Shown here: in pieces, positions 16,783 to 24,147 of the stretch
Position numbering within the stretch: the stretch's first letter is position 1
Layout of the letters: each line of letters starts with the position of its first letter
Source: an uncultured Clostridia bacterium
GTDB taxonomy: Bacteria; Bacillota; Clostridia; Oscillospirales; Acutalibacteraceae
DNA: 64,000 nt
Direction: 5' to 3'
NCBI GenBank assembly: GCA_945912145.1
Contig: CAMEBF010000005.1
Location: 1 to 64,000 of the forward strand
Translations under genes and position numbers: made by a program
Notes under the pieces: model-generated
What the model was told of the DNA's origin: nothing
Databases searched by the model: none
What the model saw: only the letters and a program-made list of their open reading frames with translations

Positions 16783-17184
16783 ATGAAAGACATTTTTACC
16801 ATTCTTGCCGAAAACAATGTGACGGTTCCCGAAGAAGCGAAAAGCGCGATTACGGCCGCCGTCGGAGAGAACTATAAGACGGTCGCCGAGGTGGAGAAAA
16901 TCCAAAGGGCGCGGGATAATTACAAAACCCAGCTCGAAACAGCGCAGGACGCTCTCAAAGGCTTTGAGGGGGTGGACGTCAAGGAACTGCAAGGCAGAAT
17001 CGCTTCTCTTCAGGGCGATCTCCAAAAGGCTCAGGACGATTATCAGGCTAAGATCGCCGATATGGAGTTTGAGTCCGTTCTTGACGCCGCCGTTTCGGCA
17101 AGCAAGGCGAAGAATGCAAAGGCTGTCCGGGCGCTGCTTGACCTGGACGCGCTGAAAGCAAGCAAGAATCAGGCAGCCCTGGAC
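16783..17184 (+). pseudogene. phage scaffold (GP20-like) gene cut off by the CRISPR array
   Basis: The frame opens with a good ribosome site (AGAAAGG) and reads as a phage minor structural GP20/scaffold protein: MKDIFTILAENNVTVPEEA, a long coiled coil (residues about 40-90, rich in Ala, Gln, Asp, Lys), then ASKAKNAKAVRALLDLDALK, a recognisable family block. After KNQAALD (134 codons) the sequence passes without a gap into the first CRISPR repeat at 17185. The formal frame continues to 17235 but only as repeat and spacer sequence. The family's C-terminal end is missing. It is a remnant, not a functional gene. Confidence 0.8.
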
Positions 17185-18500
17185 ATTTCAACTCACACAC
17201 CCCATGCGGGGTGCGACTTCTTTGGCGGACGATAATTCCGTGCGAATATGCCATTTCAACTCACACACCCCATGCGGGGTGCGACCGCGACGGTCATGAA
17301 TATCCGGCTCAAAAAGGCGATTTCAACTCACACACCCCATGCGGGGTGCGACGAAGGCGCAGCGGCGAACAGCGGCTTGCCGGTGGCATTTCAACTCACA
17401 CACCCCATGCGGGGTGCGACTAAGGTCGGCGGCTATGCGACCGATCAGCACACAATTTCAACTCACACACCCCATGCGGGGTGCGACCTTTTCCGCTCCA
17501 ACCGATATAGATAACATTATCATTTCAACTCACACACCCCATGTGGGGTGCGACAATGCTTTGATAGAAATTTGCTACCGTCATTTTTATTTCAACTCAC
17601 ACACCCCATGTGGGGTGCGACCGCCAAAGAGTATGGAATACTCACTATTGAAATTCATTTCAACTCACACACCCCATGTGGGGTGCGACTTCTAAATTTT
17701 CACAACTACCGAACATATAGTAAAATTTCAACTCACACACCCCATGTGGGGTGCGACACAGCTTTCCTTGTAGGCCTTGTATGTGCCCGTGGATTTCAAC
17801 TCACACACCCCATGCGGGGTGCGACAATCGTTCAGGTGTTTATGAACTATATCAAACCAATTTCAACTCACACACCCCATGCGGGGTGCGACCGGTGTCA
17901 AGCCGTACCAGGTCGGCGACTACACCATTTCAACTCACACACCCCATGCGGGGTGCGACGAAAATCAATATAGATTCTTGTGTTGAATATTACAATTTCA
18001 ACTCACACACCCCATGCGGGGTGCGACCAACCGGGGTTTATACGACGTCACCAAAGACGAAATTTCAACTCACACACCCCATGCGGGGTGCGACATGCCG
18101 GTCTCGTCCGTCGGCAGGTCGGCATTGGGATTTCAACTCACACACCCCATGCGGGGTGCGACGTGAAAAACTTCGTGCGCTTAGAGGTAATCGAACGCAT
18201 TTCAACTCACACACCCCATGCGGGGTGCGACATGGCGGGATTCTGAAAGACGCCCGGCGGCAATTAATTTCAACTCACACACCCCATGCGGGGTGCGACC
18301 GTGAATGCGTACCGGGAAAACCCGAACGCGAAAATTTCAACTCACACACCCCATGCGGGGTGCGACCGCGGAAATAGAACGACAGCGTATTTATTGAAAA
18401 ATTTCAACTCACACACCCCATGCGGGGTGCGACGCTGTCGCGGAAGTTTCAAAATACCCTGTTAAGGATTTCAACTCACACACCCCATGCGGGGTGCGAC
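17185..18500 (-). CRISPR. type I-C CRISPR array, 20 repeats and 19 spacers
   Basis: Twenty repeats of 33 bases (plus-strand start ATTTCAACTCACACACCCCA, end GGGGTGCGAC) alternate with 19 unique spacers of 34-36 bases. Read on the minus strand the repeat starts GTCGCACCCC and ends GAGTTGAAAT with a CACCCC/GGGGTG hairpin, the type I-C form. With the leader beyond 18500 and the cas operon on the minus strand, transcription runs right to left and the oldest spacers are at the left. Sixteen repeats are identical; four neighbours (starting 17522, 17589, 17657 and 17725) share one C-to-T change in the loop (plus strand). The left end touches a phage scaffold remnant. Confidence 0.98.
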
Positions 18501-18657
18501 CGCAAAATCTTGTGGATTGTTGCTGTCGTACCACAACATGAGGGGACATTTTTTTTACCTGCTTTGATTTCGTTGTTTTTTCGTGAAAAAAAGCAGGTTT
18601 TTGCTTGGTTTTTCAGGCGAACCTTCCGGGGATTTTTGCATCACCGGGTGTTCGCTG
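18501..18657 (-). promoter_or_regulatory. CRISPR leader
   Basis: These 157 bases between the leader-side repeat and the cas2 stop are AT-rich with long A/T runs. They contain CCTGCTTT / AAAGCAGG as an inverted repeat, and no reading frame. Position, orientation and the lack of a further repeat fit a leader with the promoter for the precursor crRNA and the integration signal. Confidence 0.8.
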
Positions 18658-18945
18658 TCAGAGAATGATTACGCCTTCGGGATTATAGGTCTGCTTGGCG
18701 CCGATGTGCTCGATGCGCTTTTCCCAGTTGTTGCCGAGATAGTAAAACCGCAGGCTGTCGTGTTCCTTATCGATCAGCTCCGTCAGGCGGTCTTTCAGCC
18801 GCAGAAAGGTGCCGTAATCCAGATCGGCTTCAAAGACGGAATTCTGTACACGCTGGGCGTGATTCTGACATTCTTTTGCAACCTTGCGCAGCCTTTTTGC
18901 GCCGGCCTTATCGGCGGTGCAGACGTCATAGCTGATGAGAACCAT
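18658..18945 (-). CDS. cas2: CRISPR-associated endonuclease Cas2
   Basis: Cas2 forms the spacer-integration complex with Cas1. The 95-residue product has the ferredoxin-like fold pattern MVLISYDV with Asp at the first strand, then the RRL-like RLRKVAKEC helix, VQNSVFEADL and the block DSLRFYYLGNNW. The ATG at 18945 was chosen: an AGGTG ribosome site lies nine bases upstream, and the longer frame from a GTG at 18957 would start in that site. It is the last gene of the cas operon, next to the leader. The upstream junction with cas1 is duplicated. Confidence 0.95.
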   Translation of the reverse strand: MVLISYDVCTADKAGAKRLRKVAKECQNHAQRVQNSVFEADLDYGTFLRLKDRLTELIDKEHDSLRFYYLGNNWEKRIEHIGAKQTYNPEGVIIL

Positions 18946-19034
18946 CACAGGAATCACCTACTTAATCAGAAAACTCGCTCTTGGATATGTGGCTCTCTCG
19001 TTCAATATGATGAGAACCATCGTAAAATCACCTA
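18943..19034 (-). repeat. duplicated cas1-cas2 junction with 20-codon mini-ORF
   Basis: On the minus strand the cas1 end (FLMK, stop TAG inside the ribosome site TAGGTGATT, then ATGGTTCTCATC) is followed 74-75 bases later by a near copy (FLIK, TAGGTGATT, ATGGTTCTCATC) that leads into the real cas2. Between them lies a 20-codon frame (18958-19020) that starts like cas2 (MVLI) and ends like cas1 (YPRASFLIK). It looks like the scar of recombination or tandem duplication between related operons. Confidence 0.8.
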
Positions 19035-20048
19035 CTTCATTAAAAAACAAGGGTATTCCTCCAGATCGCCGCGGACGTATTTCGCGAGCAGATTGCTCTG
19101 CACATACGGCAGCAGTCCGAACTGGATTTTTTGATTGAGATACGGATGCGTCATGTCGGTCCGCTTTTTCTCCTGCCAGCGCGTTAGAACCTTTTTTCGA
19201 CCGTCGCTGTTGAGCAGGACGGCTCCCGACACCTGCTTTTCAAAATCCGACGGATTCAGGATATGCAGATTAAACAGCGTGATGGTAAATCTCTCCGCAA
19301 GACAGCGCGTTTCCTCCACCAGATCGCAGGCAAGCGAGCTTCTGCCGCTTCGCAGCGTATGGTAGAAGCCGATATAGCTGTCGAGCCCGACGGTTTCCAG
19401 CGCGGCGGCGTATTCGTTGGTGTAGAGCGTGTAGACAAATGACAAAACGGCGTTGATCGGGTCGAGCGGCGGACGTTTGGAGCGGTAGACAAAGGTGAAG
19501 TCCTCGGCGTTGAAGAGCTTGCCGAAAACGGAAAAATACGTTTTTGCGGCGTTCCCCTCAATGCCCAGAATCTCCTCCTGCGATTTGCTTGTGTAAACGG
19601 CGTCGACGGATTTTTTCAGCGATTGCGTTACCTGTATGATGTCTTCGTCGTTTCGCAAAGCGGGGTTGTCATGCTTGGAACGCGCCAGCGTTCCGACGGC
19701 GTTGGTCAGCTTGGCGGCGACGGTGTTCTGCGTCAGCGTGAGCGCTTCGGCGCGGAACCGGTCGATCTGGGCGATGCGCAGAAAGACATTGCCTCGCGTT
19801 TCTCCGGCGACTTTGGCAAGAAACTTCCCGTGCGGCGACAGAAAACTGATCGGAATGCACTTTTCGGCGCATTTGCCCATCAAAGCGGGAGACACGCCGA
19901 GATAGCTGAAGCAGACGACCGCTTCCACATAGTCAAACGGAATGCGGAATTTTTCGTCATCGTCCAGACGGCAGACCATGTTTTCGCCGTCGAGAGACAG
20001 ATAGGCGTTTTCGTTCGTGATATAGACAGTGTTCAGTAGTTTTCTCAT
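19032..20048 (-). CDS. cas1: CRISPR-associated endonuclease Cas1 (type I-C)
   Basis: Cas1 is the integrase that inserts new spacers. The 338-residue product starts MRKLLNTVYITNENAYLSLD, typical of I-C Cas1. It has the N-terminal beta domain, the GIEGNAAKTYF helix with the first metal-binding Glu, and the block YHTLRSGRSSLACDLVEE with the His, Asp and Glu of the active site. The ATG at 20048 overlaps the cas4 stop (ATGA); the frame extends further upstream but would then overlap cas4. A GGGAGG ribosome site lies within cas4. All catalytic residues appear present. Confidence 0.97.
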   Translation of the reverse strand: MRKLLNTVYITNENAYLSLDGENMVCRLDDDEKFRIPFDYVEAVVCFSYLGVSPALMGKCAEKCIPISFLSPHGKFLAKVAGETRGNVFLRIAQIDRFRAEALTLTQNTVAAKLTNAVGTLARSKHDNPALRNDEDIIQVTQSLKKSVDAVYTSKSQEEILGIEGNAAKTYFSVFGKLFNAEDFTFVYRSKRPPLDPINAVLSFVYTLYTNEYAAALETVGLDSYIGFYHTLRSGRSSLACDLVEETRCLAERFTITLFNLHILNPSDFEKQVSGAVLLNSDGRKKVLTRWQEKKRTDMTHPYLNQKIQFGLLPYVQSNLLAKYVRGDLEEYPCFLMK

Positions 20049-20716
20049 ACGGTGTCCTCCCGCAGGCAGGCGGCGATCTCGTCGCGCAAGCTTTTCTTTT
20101 TGCCCGATTTCGGCATACAGAGGTCTTTCATCGAGCAGCCGCTGCATTTTTGCCCTTTGCGGATCGGCGGAATGACGCCGGCTTCTTCATAACGGCGCAT
20201 CTGCATCAATGCGTCTTTCAGCGTCTTGTCGAACGCTTCCTTTTGCTCGCGCAGCGGGACGGGAATCCGCTTCTGGACGTCCGCATAGTAGAGCACCGCG
20301 TCGCAGTCACCGCCGAAAACAGAATCGACGCAGAGCTTCTGCTCATAGAGTTGCATGGCGTCCTCCGGGTGAAAATCGCGGTCTTTGGGCTTTGTCGGCT
20401 TATACTCGACCAGACACTGGCGGTATGTTTCGCCGGAATCGTCTATCGTGACGCCGTTTGCGTCCCGTGTCGCTTCGAGGCAGTCCGTTACGCCGTAAAG
20501 ATCGTATTCGGGTTGATCATTCCAAACGGGGACATCGGTAAAAACCTTTTTGCCGCGTATCGTATAGCTTTTTTCGGGGTCGTGCGTGCGCTTATGCAGC
20601 AGATCGGCCTTGACGACAAAGTAGTTTTCCGCCCATGCGCGGTCAATTTCCAGAAGCCCCCAACGGTGCGGACAGTAGAAAAAATGCTGCACCATGCGGA
20701 TGGCGATGCTGCCCAT
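20045..20716 (-). CDS. cas4: CRISPR-associated exonuclease Cas4
   Basis: Cas4 trims prespacers and helps select PAM and orientation. The 223-residue protein has a RecB-type nuclease core (Asp in LYGVTDCLE, Glu and Lys in LVEYKPTK) and four iron-sulphur cysteines: one in FFYCPHRW and three in CSGCSMKDLC. It overlaps cas7 by one base (TGATG) and cas1 by four bases, as in a tightly coupled operon. Complete by length and motifs. Confidence 0.96.
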   Translation of the reverse strand: MGSIAIRMVQHFFYCPHRWGLLEIDRAWAENYFVVKADLLHKRTHDPEKSYTIRGKKVFTDVPVWNDQPEYDLYGVTDCLEATRDANGVTIDDSGETYRQCLVEYKPTKPKDRDFHPEDAMQLYEQKLCVDSVFGGDCDAVLYYADVQKRIPVPLREQKEAFDKTLKDALMQMRRYEEAGVIPPIRKGQKCSGCSMKDLCMPKSGKKKSLRDEIAACLREDTV

Positions 20717-21582
20717 CAGAATTTGACAAGCTGATCGGGAGTCACGCCTTCCGGCATGTTTTCGTCAAAAGTGACGGTGTAATCGGCGAACGAACGCGGC
20801 GGCGAATCGGGATCATTCTGCGTGACGGTGATTTTCTCGAATAATTGGTGTGACGGACAGTTGCCGAGGATATTGTTGTGCTTAAAGACAAAGAGCTTTC
20901 TCATGCACATTTTGCCTCTGGCGGCGCTGTGGTCCTCTTCAAACATATTTTTGATTGCGTCCCAGAGCAGCGTGACGTCATCGTCGGAAAGCCCGGTGAC
21001 CTTCTGCGCAAGTGACGCGGATATATAGCCCTCTGCGCGGTAGAGCGCGTAGGGGATAATGCTCTTGCGTCCCATCTCGGTTTCGCCGGTCGCCTTGCGG
21101 TCTTCCGTTGTGCGTGCCTGACGGGTGATGGTCACGTCCTGAATCTGGATGGGGGAGATACTTTTTGCAAAACTGATCTGCACGGGGCCTCTGACGATAC
21201 CGCACGGATCGTCGCCGGTGGACATGACGGCGCCGAATGCGCGGACGTCAAAATAATTGCGGCACATATAAGCGCGGGCTTTGGCGACGTCGTCCGGCTT
21301 TGCGCCTTTCTTTCCGGTTTCGAGTCCTTCAGCTTTATAGGCTTCGGTGAAGCGTGTATTCAGAGCTTTGTCGGGCTTGACGAGAATCGCGTAGCCCGCT
21401 TCTCCCTCTTTTGCCAGCTCCACATAATTGCGGATTTTTCGCTTGAGACAGACGTCCGTGATAAAGCCGCAGCCGGTTTCGGGGTCGATGCGCGGAGAAT
21501 TGCCGGCGTCCGGGTCGCCGTTCGGGTTGCCGTTTTCCACATCAAAAATCATTACAAAATCGTATCGGTTAGAAATTGCCAT
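20716..21582 (-). CDS. cas7: CRISPR-associated protein Cas7 (Csd2, type I-C)
   Basis: Cas7 forms the helical backbone of the I-C Cascade on the crRNA. The 288-residue product starts with RYDFVMIFDVENGNPNGDPD and continues with the Csd2 block NSPRIDPETGCGFITDVCLK. Later blocks include DVRAFGAV and GPVQISFAKSISPI. The ATG at 21582 overlaps cas8c by 14 bases. Family length is normal. Confidence 0.97.
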   Translation of the reverse strand: MAISNRYDFVMIFDVENGNPNGDPDAGNSPRIDPETGCGFITDVCLKRKIRNYVELAKEGEAGYAILVKPDKALNTRFTEAYKAEGLETGKKGAKPDDVAKARAYMCRNYFDVRAFGAVMSTGDDPCGIVRGPVQISFAKSISPIQIQDVTITRQARTTEDRKATGETEMGRKSIIPYALYRAEGYISASLAQKVTGLSDDDVTLLWDAIKNMFEEDHSAARGKMCMRKLFVFKHNNILGNCPSHQLFEKITVTQNDPDSPPRSFADYTVTFDENMPEGVTPDQLVKF

Positions 21583-23404
21583 TTTTCTTTGCCTCCTGAG
21601 CTTCTTTTATTTTGGTATCGGTATCGCTTTTCTGATGATAATAGCCGATGATGAATTTTCCCTGGGCTTCGAGAGAGAGGGTGGACGGGAACTCGCTGCC
21701 GAGCAGGTCAACGATCGCCGCGATCTCGTCGTTCAGATATTTGGGGTTCCCCAGTTTTGCCAGATGATACTGCGTCAGCCGCATGAGCTTGGGGAAGACC
21801 GTCGCGGGCTTCGCGCAGGCCGATGAAAAGTACGCGTCCTTGATGGTGCGGTTGAGTGAATAGCCCGCCGACCGCAGTTGAATGGATTCCAATACGGCGA
21901 AGAGCCGTCCGCACAGGTACGCCGCGTCGGTGTTGGTTTTGTCAAGCGCCAATTTGATTTCCTCCTTTTTTCCTGCGCGCCGCGCTTTTCGGTTCAGGCA
22001 CGCTTTGATGATGCCGATCCGGACATCGTTCATTTTGATAAAGCTGTTGGTTTCGCTGTCGCTGTCCGCTTTGATGCGCCGGATAATACCGGCAAGCAGC
22101 GCGTACGGATAATCGTGACCGTAGACGGCGGCCTCTATAATCTTCGTCATCAGCGACGGATCGACGGCAGCGTTTTTGCTGTTCGGAATATTCAATTCAT
22201 TTTTGATACGCCAGAGCGGCACGGGTTTCGCGTCGGGTCTTGCCTGCATATCATTCTGGTGCTCGGCGATGTTACAGAGAATATCGCCGAATTTTTTCCG
22301 ATAAATGAATTTCACGGATAGCCGCGCCGAATTGGGCTTGAGCCCTACGATATAAAAATCGACGTTGGGATCGATGTCACCGAGCGTTTGCAGACGGCTT
22401 GCGTTAAAATTGCCCTCTCTCGCGTCTTCCATCAGTTTTTTCAGGAAATTGTCGGTCTGCTCCGTATCCATTTTGTCGCCGAAATTGAGAAAAGAATCAA
22501 ACATCCGGTCACAATTTTCGTTGTCGGACGCCGCCCAGTGGAGCACCGTCATATCGTCGAGAACGGTTCTGTGCTCCCGTCCGGCGAGCAGATAATTGAG
22601 CGCTTCGGTGTATTTCTTCATGGCGGCTTCGGAAACATTGCTGTTGTAGGATTGCTCATGCCCGTAAGAGGACTCCGCCGCGTTTTTGAAGCTGATGAGC
22701 GTGTTGCCTGTCGCCAGACCGCCGGGAACGCCTTTGATTTTATCGTGAATGCGGGCTATCGGCGCCGTCTGTCCCGTGATGCCGCATTGTGCCGTGACTG
22801 CGTCGCTGTTTTCGGCCTCCCTGCGGAACGCTTCTTTCCATGCGGCGTTGACCTGCTCGTCTTCGTGCAGCAGCAGATCGGGCCGACCGGAGAGGCAGAA
22901 TGCAAAACCGGCCGTTGCATAGGCCTTGCCGAGAGAAAGCAGATACGGATTTTCCGTTTCGTTTTCCGGCTGCCACGCGTCGAGAAACGATAGGAACGCT
23001 TTGACGACGGGAGAGTCGATGCCCTGCAGCAGCTCACGGTTTTTCGCGACGAACGCCTCGTGGGATTTCTTTGCTTTCTGCGTTTTGTCCGTGGGCGTCA
23101 GCGTGTCGTCCACGCGGTTCAGCCCGAAAATATAAAGCGGACGGTGTTCAATGAAATTTGCGTCGATGCCGGGCTTTTCCGTCCGTCGCGGCATCAGTAC
23201 GGTGCGCGGCTCAGTCACTTCTTTGACTTTGCCGTTTTTTCTCTCTGTTGTTTTCTTTTGCTGCCAGTCGATCACGCCGTCGATCTGACCGTCGGACGTC
23301 AGGCTGACAAGATAGTGAATCTTAACATTGGAATAGCCCTCCGGCAGAATTTTTTGCCGGGACGCGAGCACGTCGTAATAGTTGCATAAGGCCTGAATCA
23401 GCAT
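21569..23404 (-). CDS. cas8c: CRISPR-associated protein Cas8c (Csd1, type I-C large subunit)
   Basis: Cas8c is the large Cascade subunit that reads the PAM. The 611-residue protein starts MLIQALCNYYDVLASRQKILPEGY and has the Csd1 block FHYLV-like IHYLVSLTSDGQIDGVIDW, with DIDPNVDFYIVGLKPNSARLS in the middle. The C-terminal 150 residues are helical. In known I-C systems this part is also made separately as Cas11c from an internal start; here an in-frame ATG at 22033 would give 154 residues, but I see no good ribosome site before it. It overlaps cas5c and cas7 by a few bases. Confidence 0.96.
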   Translation of the reverse strand: MLIQALCNYYDVLASRQKILPEGYSNVKIHYLVSLTSDGQIDGVIDWQQKKTTERKNGKVKEVTEPRTVLMPRRTEKPGIDANFIEHRPLYIFGLNRVDDTLTPTDKTQKAKKSHEAFVAKNRELLQGIDSPVVKAFLSFLDAWQPENETENPYLLSLGKAYATAGFAFCLSGRPDLLLHEDEQVNAAWKEAFRREAENSDAVTAQCGITGQTAPIARIHDKIKGVPGGLATGNTLISFKNAAESSYGHEQSYNSNVSEAAMKKYTEALNYLLAGREHRTVLDDMTVLHWAASDNENCDRMFDSFLNFGDKMDTEQTDNFLKKLMEDAREGNFNASRLQTLGDIDPNVDFYIVGLKPNSARLSVKFIYRKKFGDILCNIAEHQNDMQARPDAKPVPLWRIKNELNIPNSKNAAVDPSLMTKIIEAAVYGHDYPYALLAGIIRRIKADSDSETNSFIKMNDVRIGIIKACLNRKARRAGKKEEIKLALDKTNTDAAYLCGRLFAVLESIQLRSAGYSLNRTIKDAYFSSACAKPATVFPKLMRLTQYHLAKLGNPKYLNDEIAAIVDLLGSEFPSTLSLEAQGKFIIGYYHQKSDTDTKIKEAQEAKKNGNF

Positions 23405-24129
23405 ACCGTTCCCGCCGTGTACTTTGCGACATCGATCACGCCGCCGACCATATGCGGACGGTAATAGACCGCGTCGGCGCAGTCTGAAAATTTTGGGTTT
23501 TCCCAGTCGCCGTTCGTCGGAATGCCGCCGTCCCGAAAGTTCATGCGGTAAAGCATAAATCCCAAGTCCACATCGCCCGATGCCAGAATTTCCGGCGCGA
23601 TCTGTGTCAGGTCAAATTCCTCGACCGGCTCGATTTTCCTGACAGGAAATTCGCTGCATCCGAGACACGGCGTGCGGAAATGCTGCCCGTTTTCGAGCCG
23701 CCGTTTGATGATGTTGTAGTGTTTTTTTTCGGCGTCTTCGGTTTCGTCCTCGTTTTTCAGACCCGTCAGCTCAAAATGGAACGCCACGCCGTAGCGTACA
23801 TTTTTCAGCACGACGGACGACCGCTGACTGCGGCATTCGGACGTATAAATGCTCGGATCGTCGAATTGTCCGTTTGCCGATTTTTTCATTTTGGCGAATG
23901 AGACGGTGTCCTTGACCTCGTTGCGGCGAATGCTGATAAAGTCGATTGGATTGAATACGACGATCCGGTCGATCACATAGCGGATCGAAGGCTTCCAATA
24001 GACGCTTTTGAGCAGTCCTTCAAGCGCGCCGGGCGTCGGGACATCGTAACTGACGCGTTCGACCTTCATTTCCGGCCGGGTAAAGCAGGCGTAATCGCCT
24101 TCGAGGATTATCTTGAATCCGTACCCCAT
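23398..24129 (-). CDS. cas5c: CRISPR-associated protein Cas5c (crRNA-processing nuclease)
   Basis: In type I-C systems Cas5 cleaves the precursor crRNA and caps its 5' handle, replacing Cas6; no cas6 is present here, which fits. The 243-residue product begins MGYGFKIILEGDYACFTRPE, then VERVSYDVPTPGALEGLLKSV, a clear Cas5c signature, and PIDFISIRRNEVK. The ATG at 24129 has AAGGGTGA in front; a GTG at 24138 would fall inside that site. It is the second gene after cas3. Confidence 0.96.
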   Translation of the reverse strand: MGYGFKIILEGDYACFTRPEMKVERVSYDVPTPGALEGLLKSVYWKPSIRYVIDRIVVFNPIDFISIRRNEVKDTVSFAKMKKSANGQFDDPSIYTSECRSQRSSVVLKNVRYGVAFHFELTGLKNEDETEDAEKKHYNIIKRRLENGQHFRTPCLGCSEFPVRKIEPVEEFDLTQIAPEILASGDVDLGFMLYRMNFRDGGIPTNGDWENPKFSDCADAVYYRPHMVGGVIDVAKYTAGTVC

Positions 24130-24147
24130 TTTTCTCACCCTTTCTTG

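Noticed and set aside
17185-17235. C-terminal end of the scaffold frame
   Set aside because: It is only CRISPR repeat and spacer sequence, so the remnant is ended at 17184.
18501-18545. Possible extra spacer and degenerate repeat beyond the leader-side repeat
   Set aside because: No second repeat copy follows within spacer distance; the sequence runs into the AT-rich leader.
17211-18668. Several plus-strand frames with repeated STHTPHAGCD or SHTPCGVR peptides
   Set aside because: These are translations of the CRISPR repeat in different frames, not proteins. Repeat and spacer lengths are regular and no ribosome site fits.
18583-19134. Plus-strand frame of 183 codons over the leader and cas2
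   Set aside because: It lies opposite cas2, which has clear motifs, and runs through the AT-rich leader. No supporting start.
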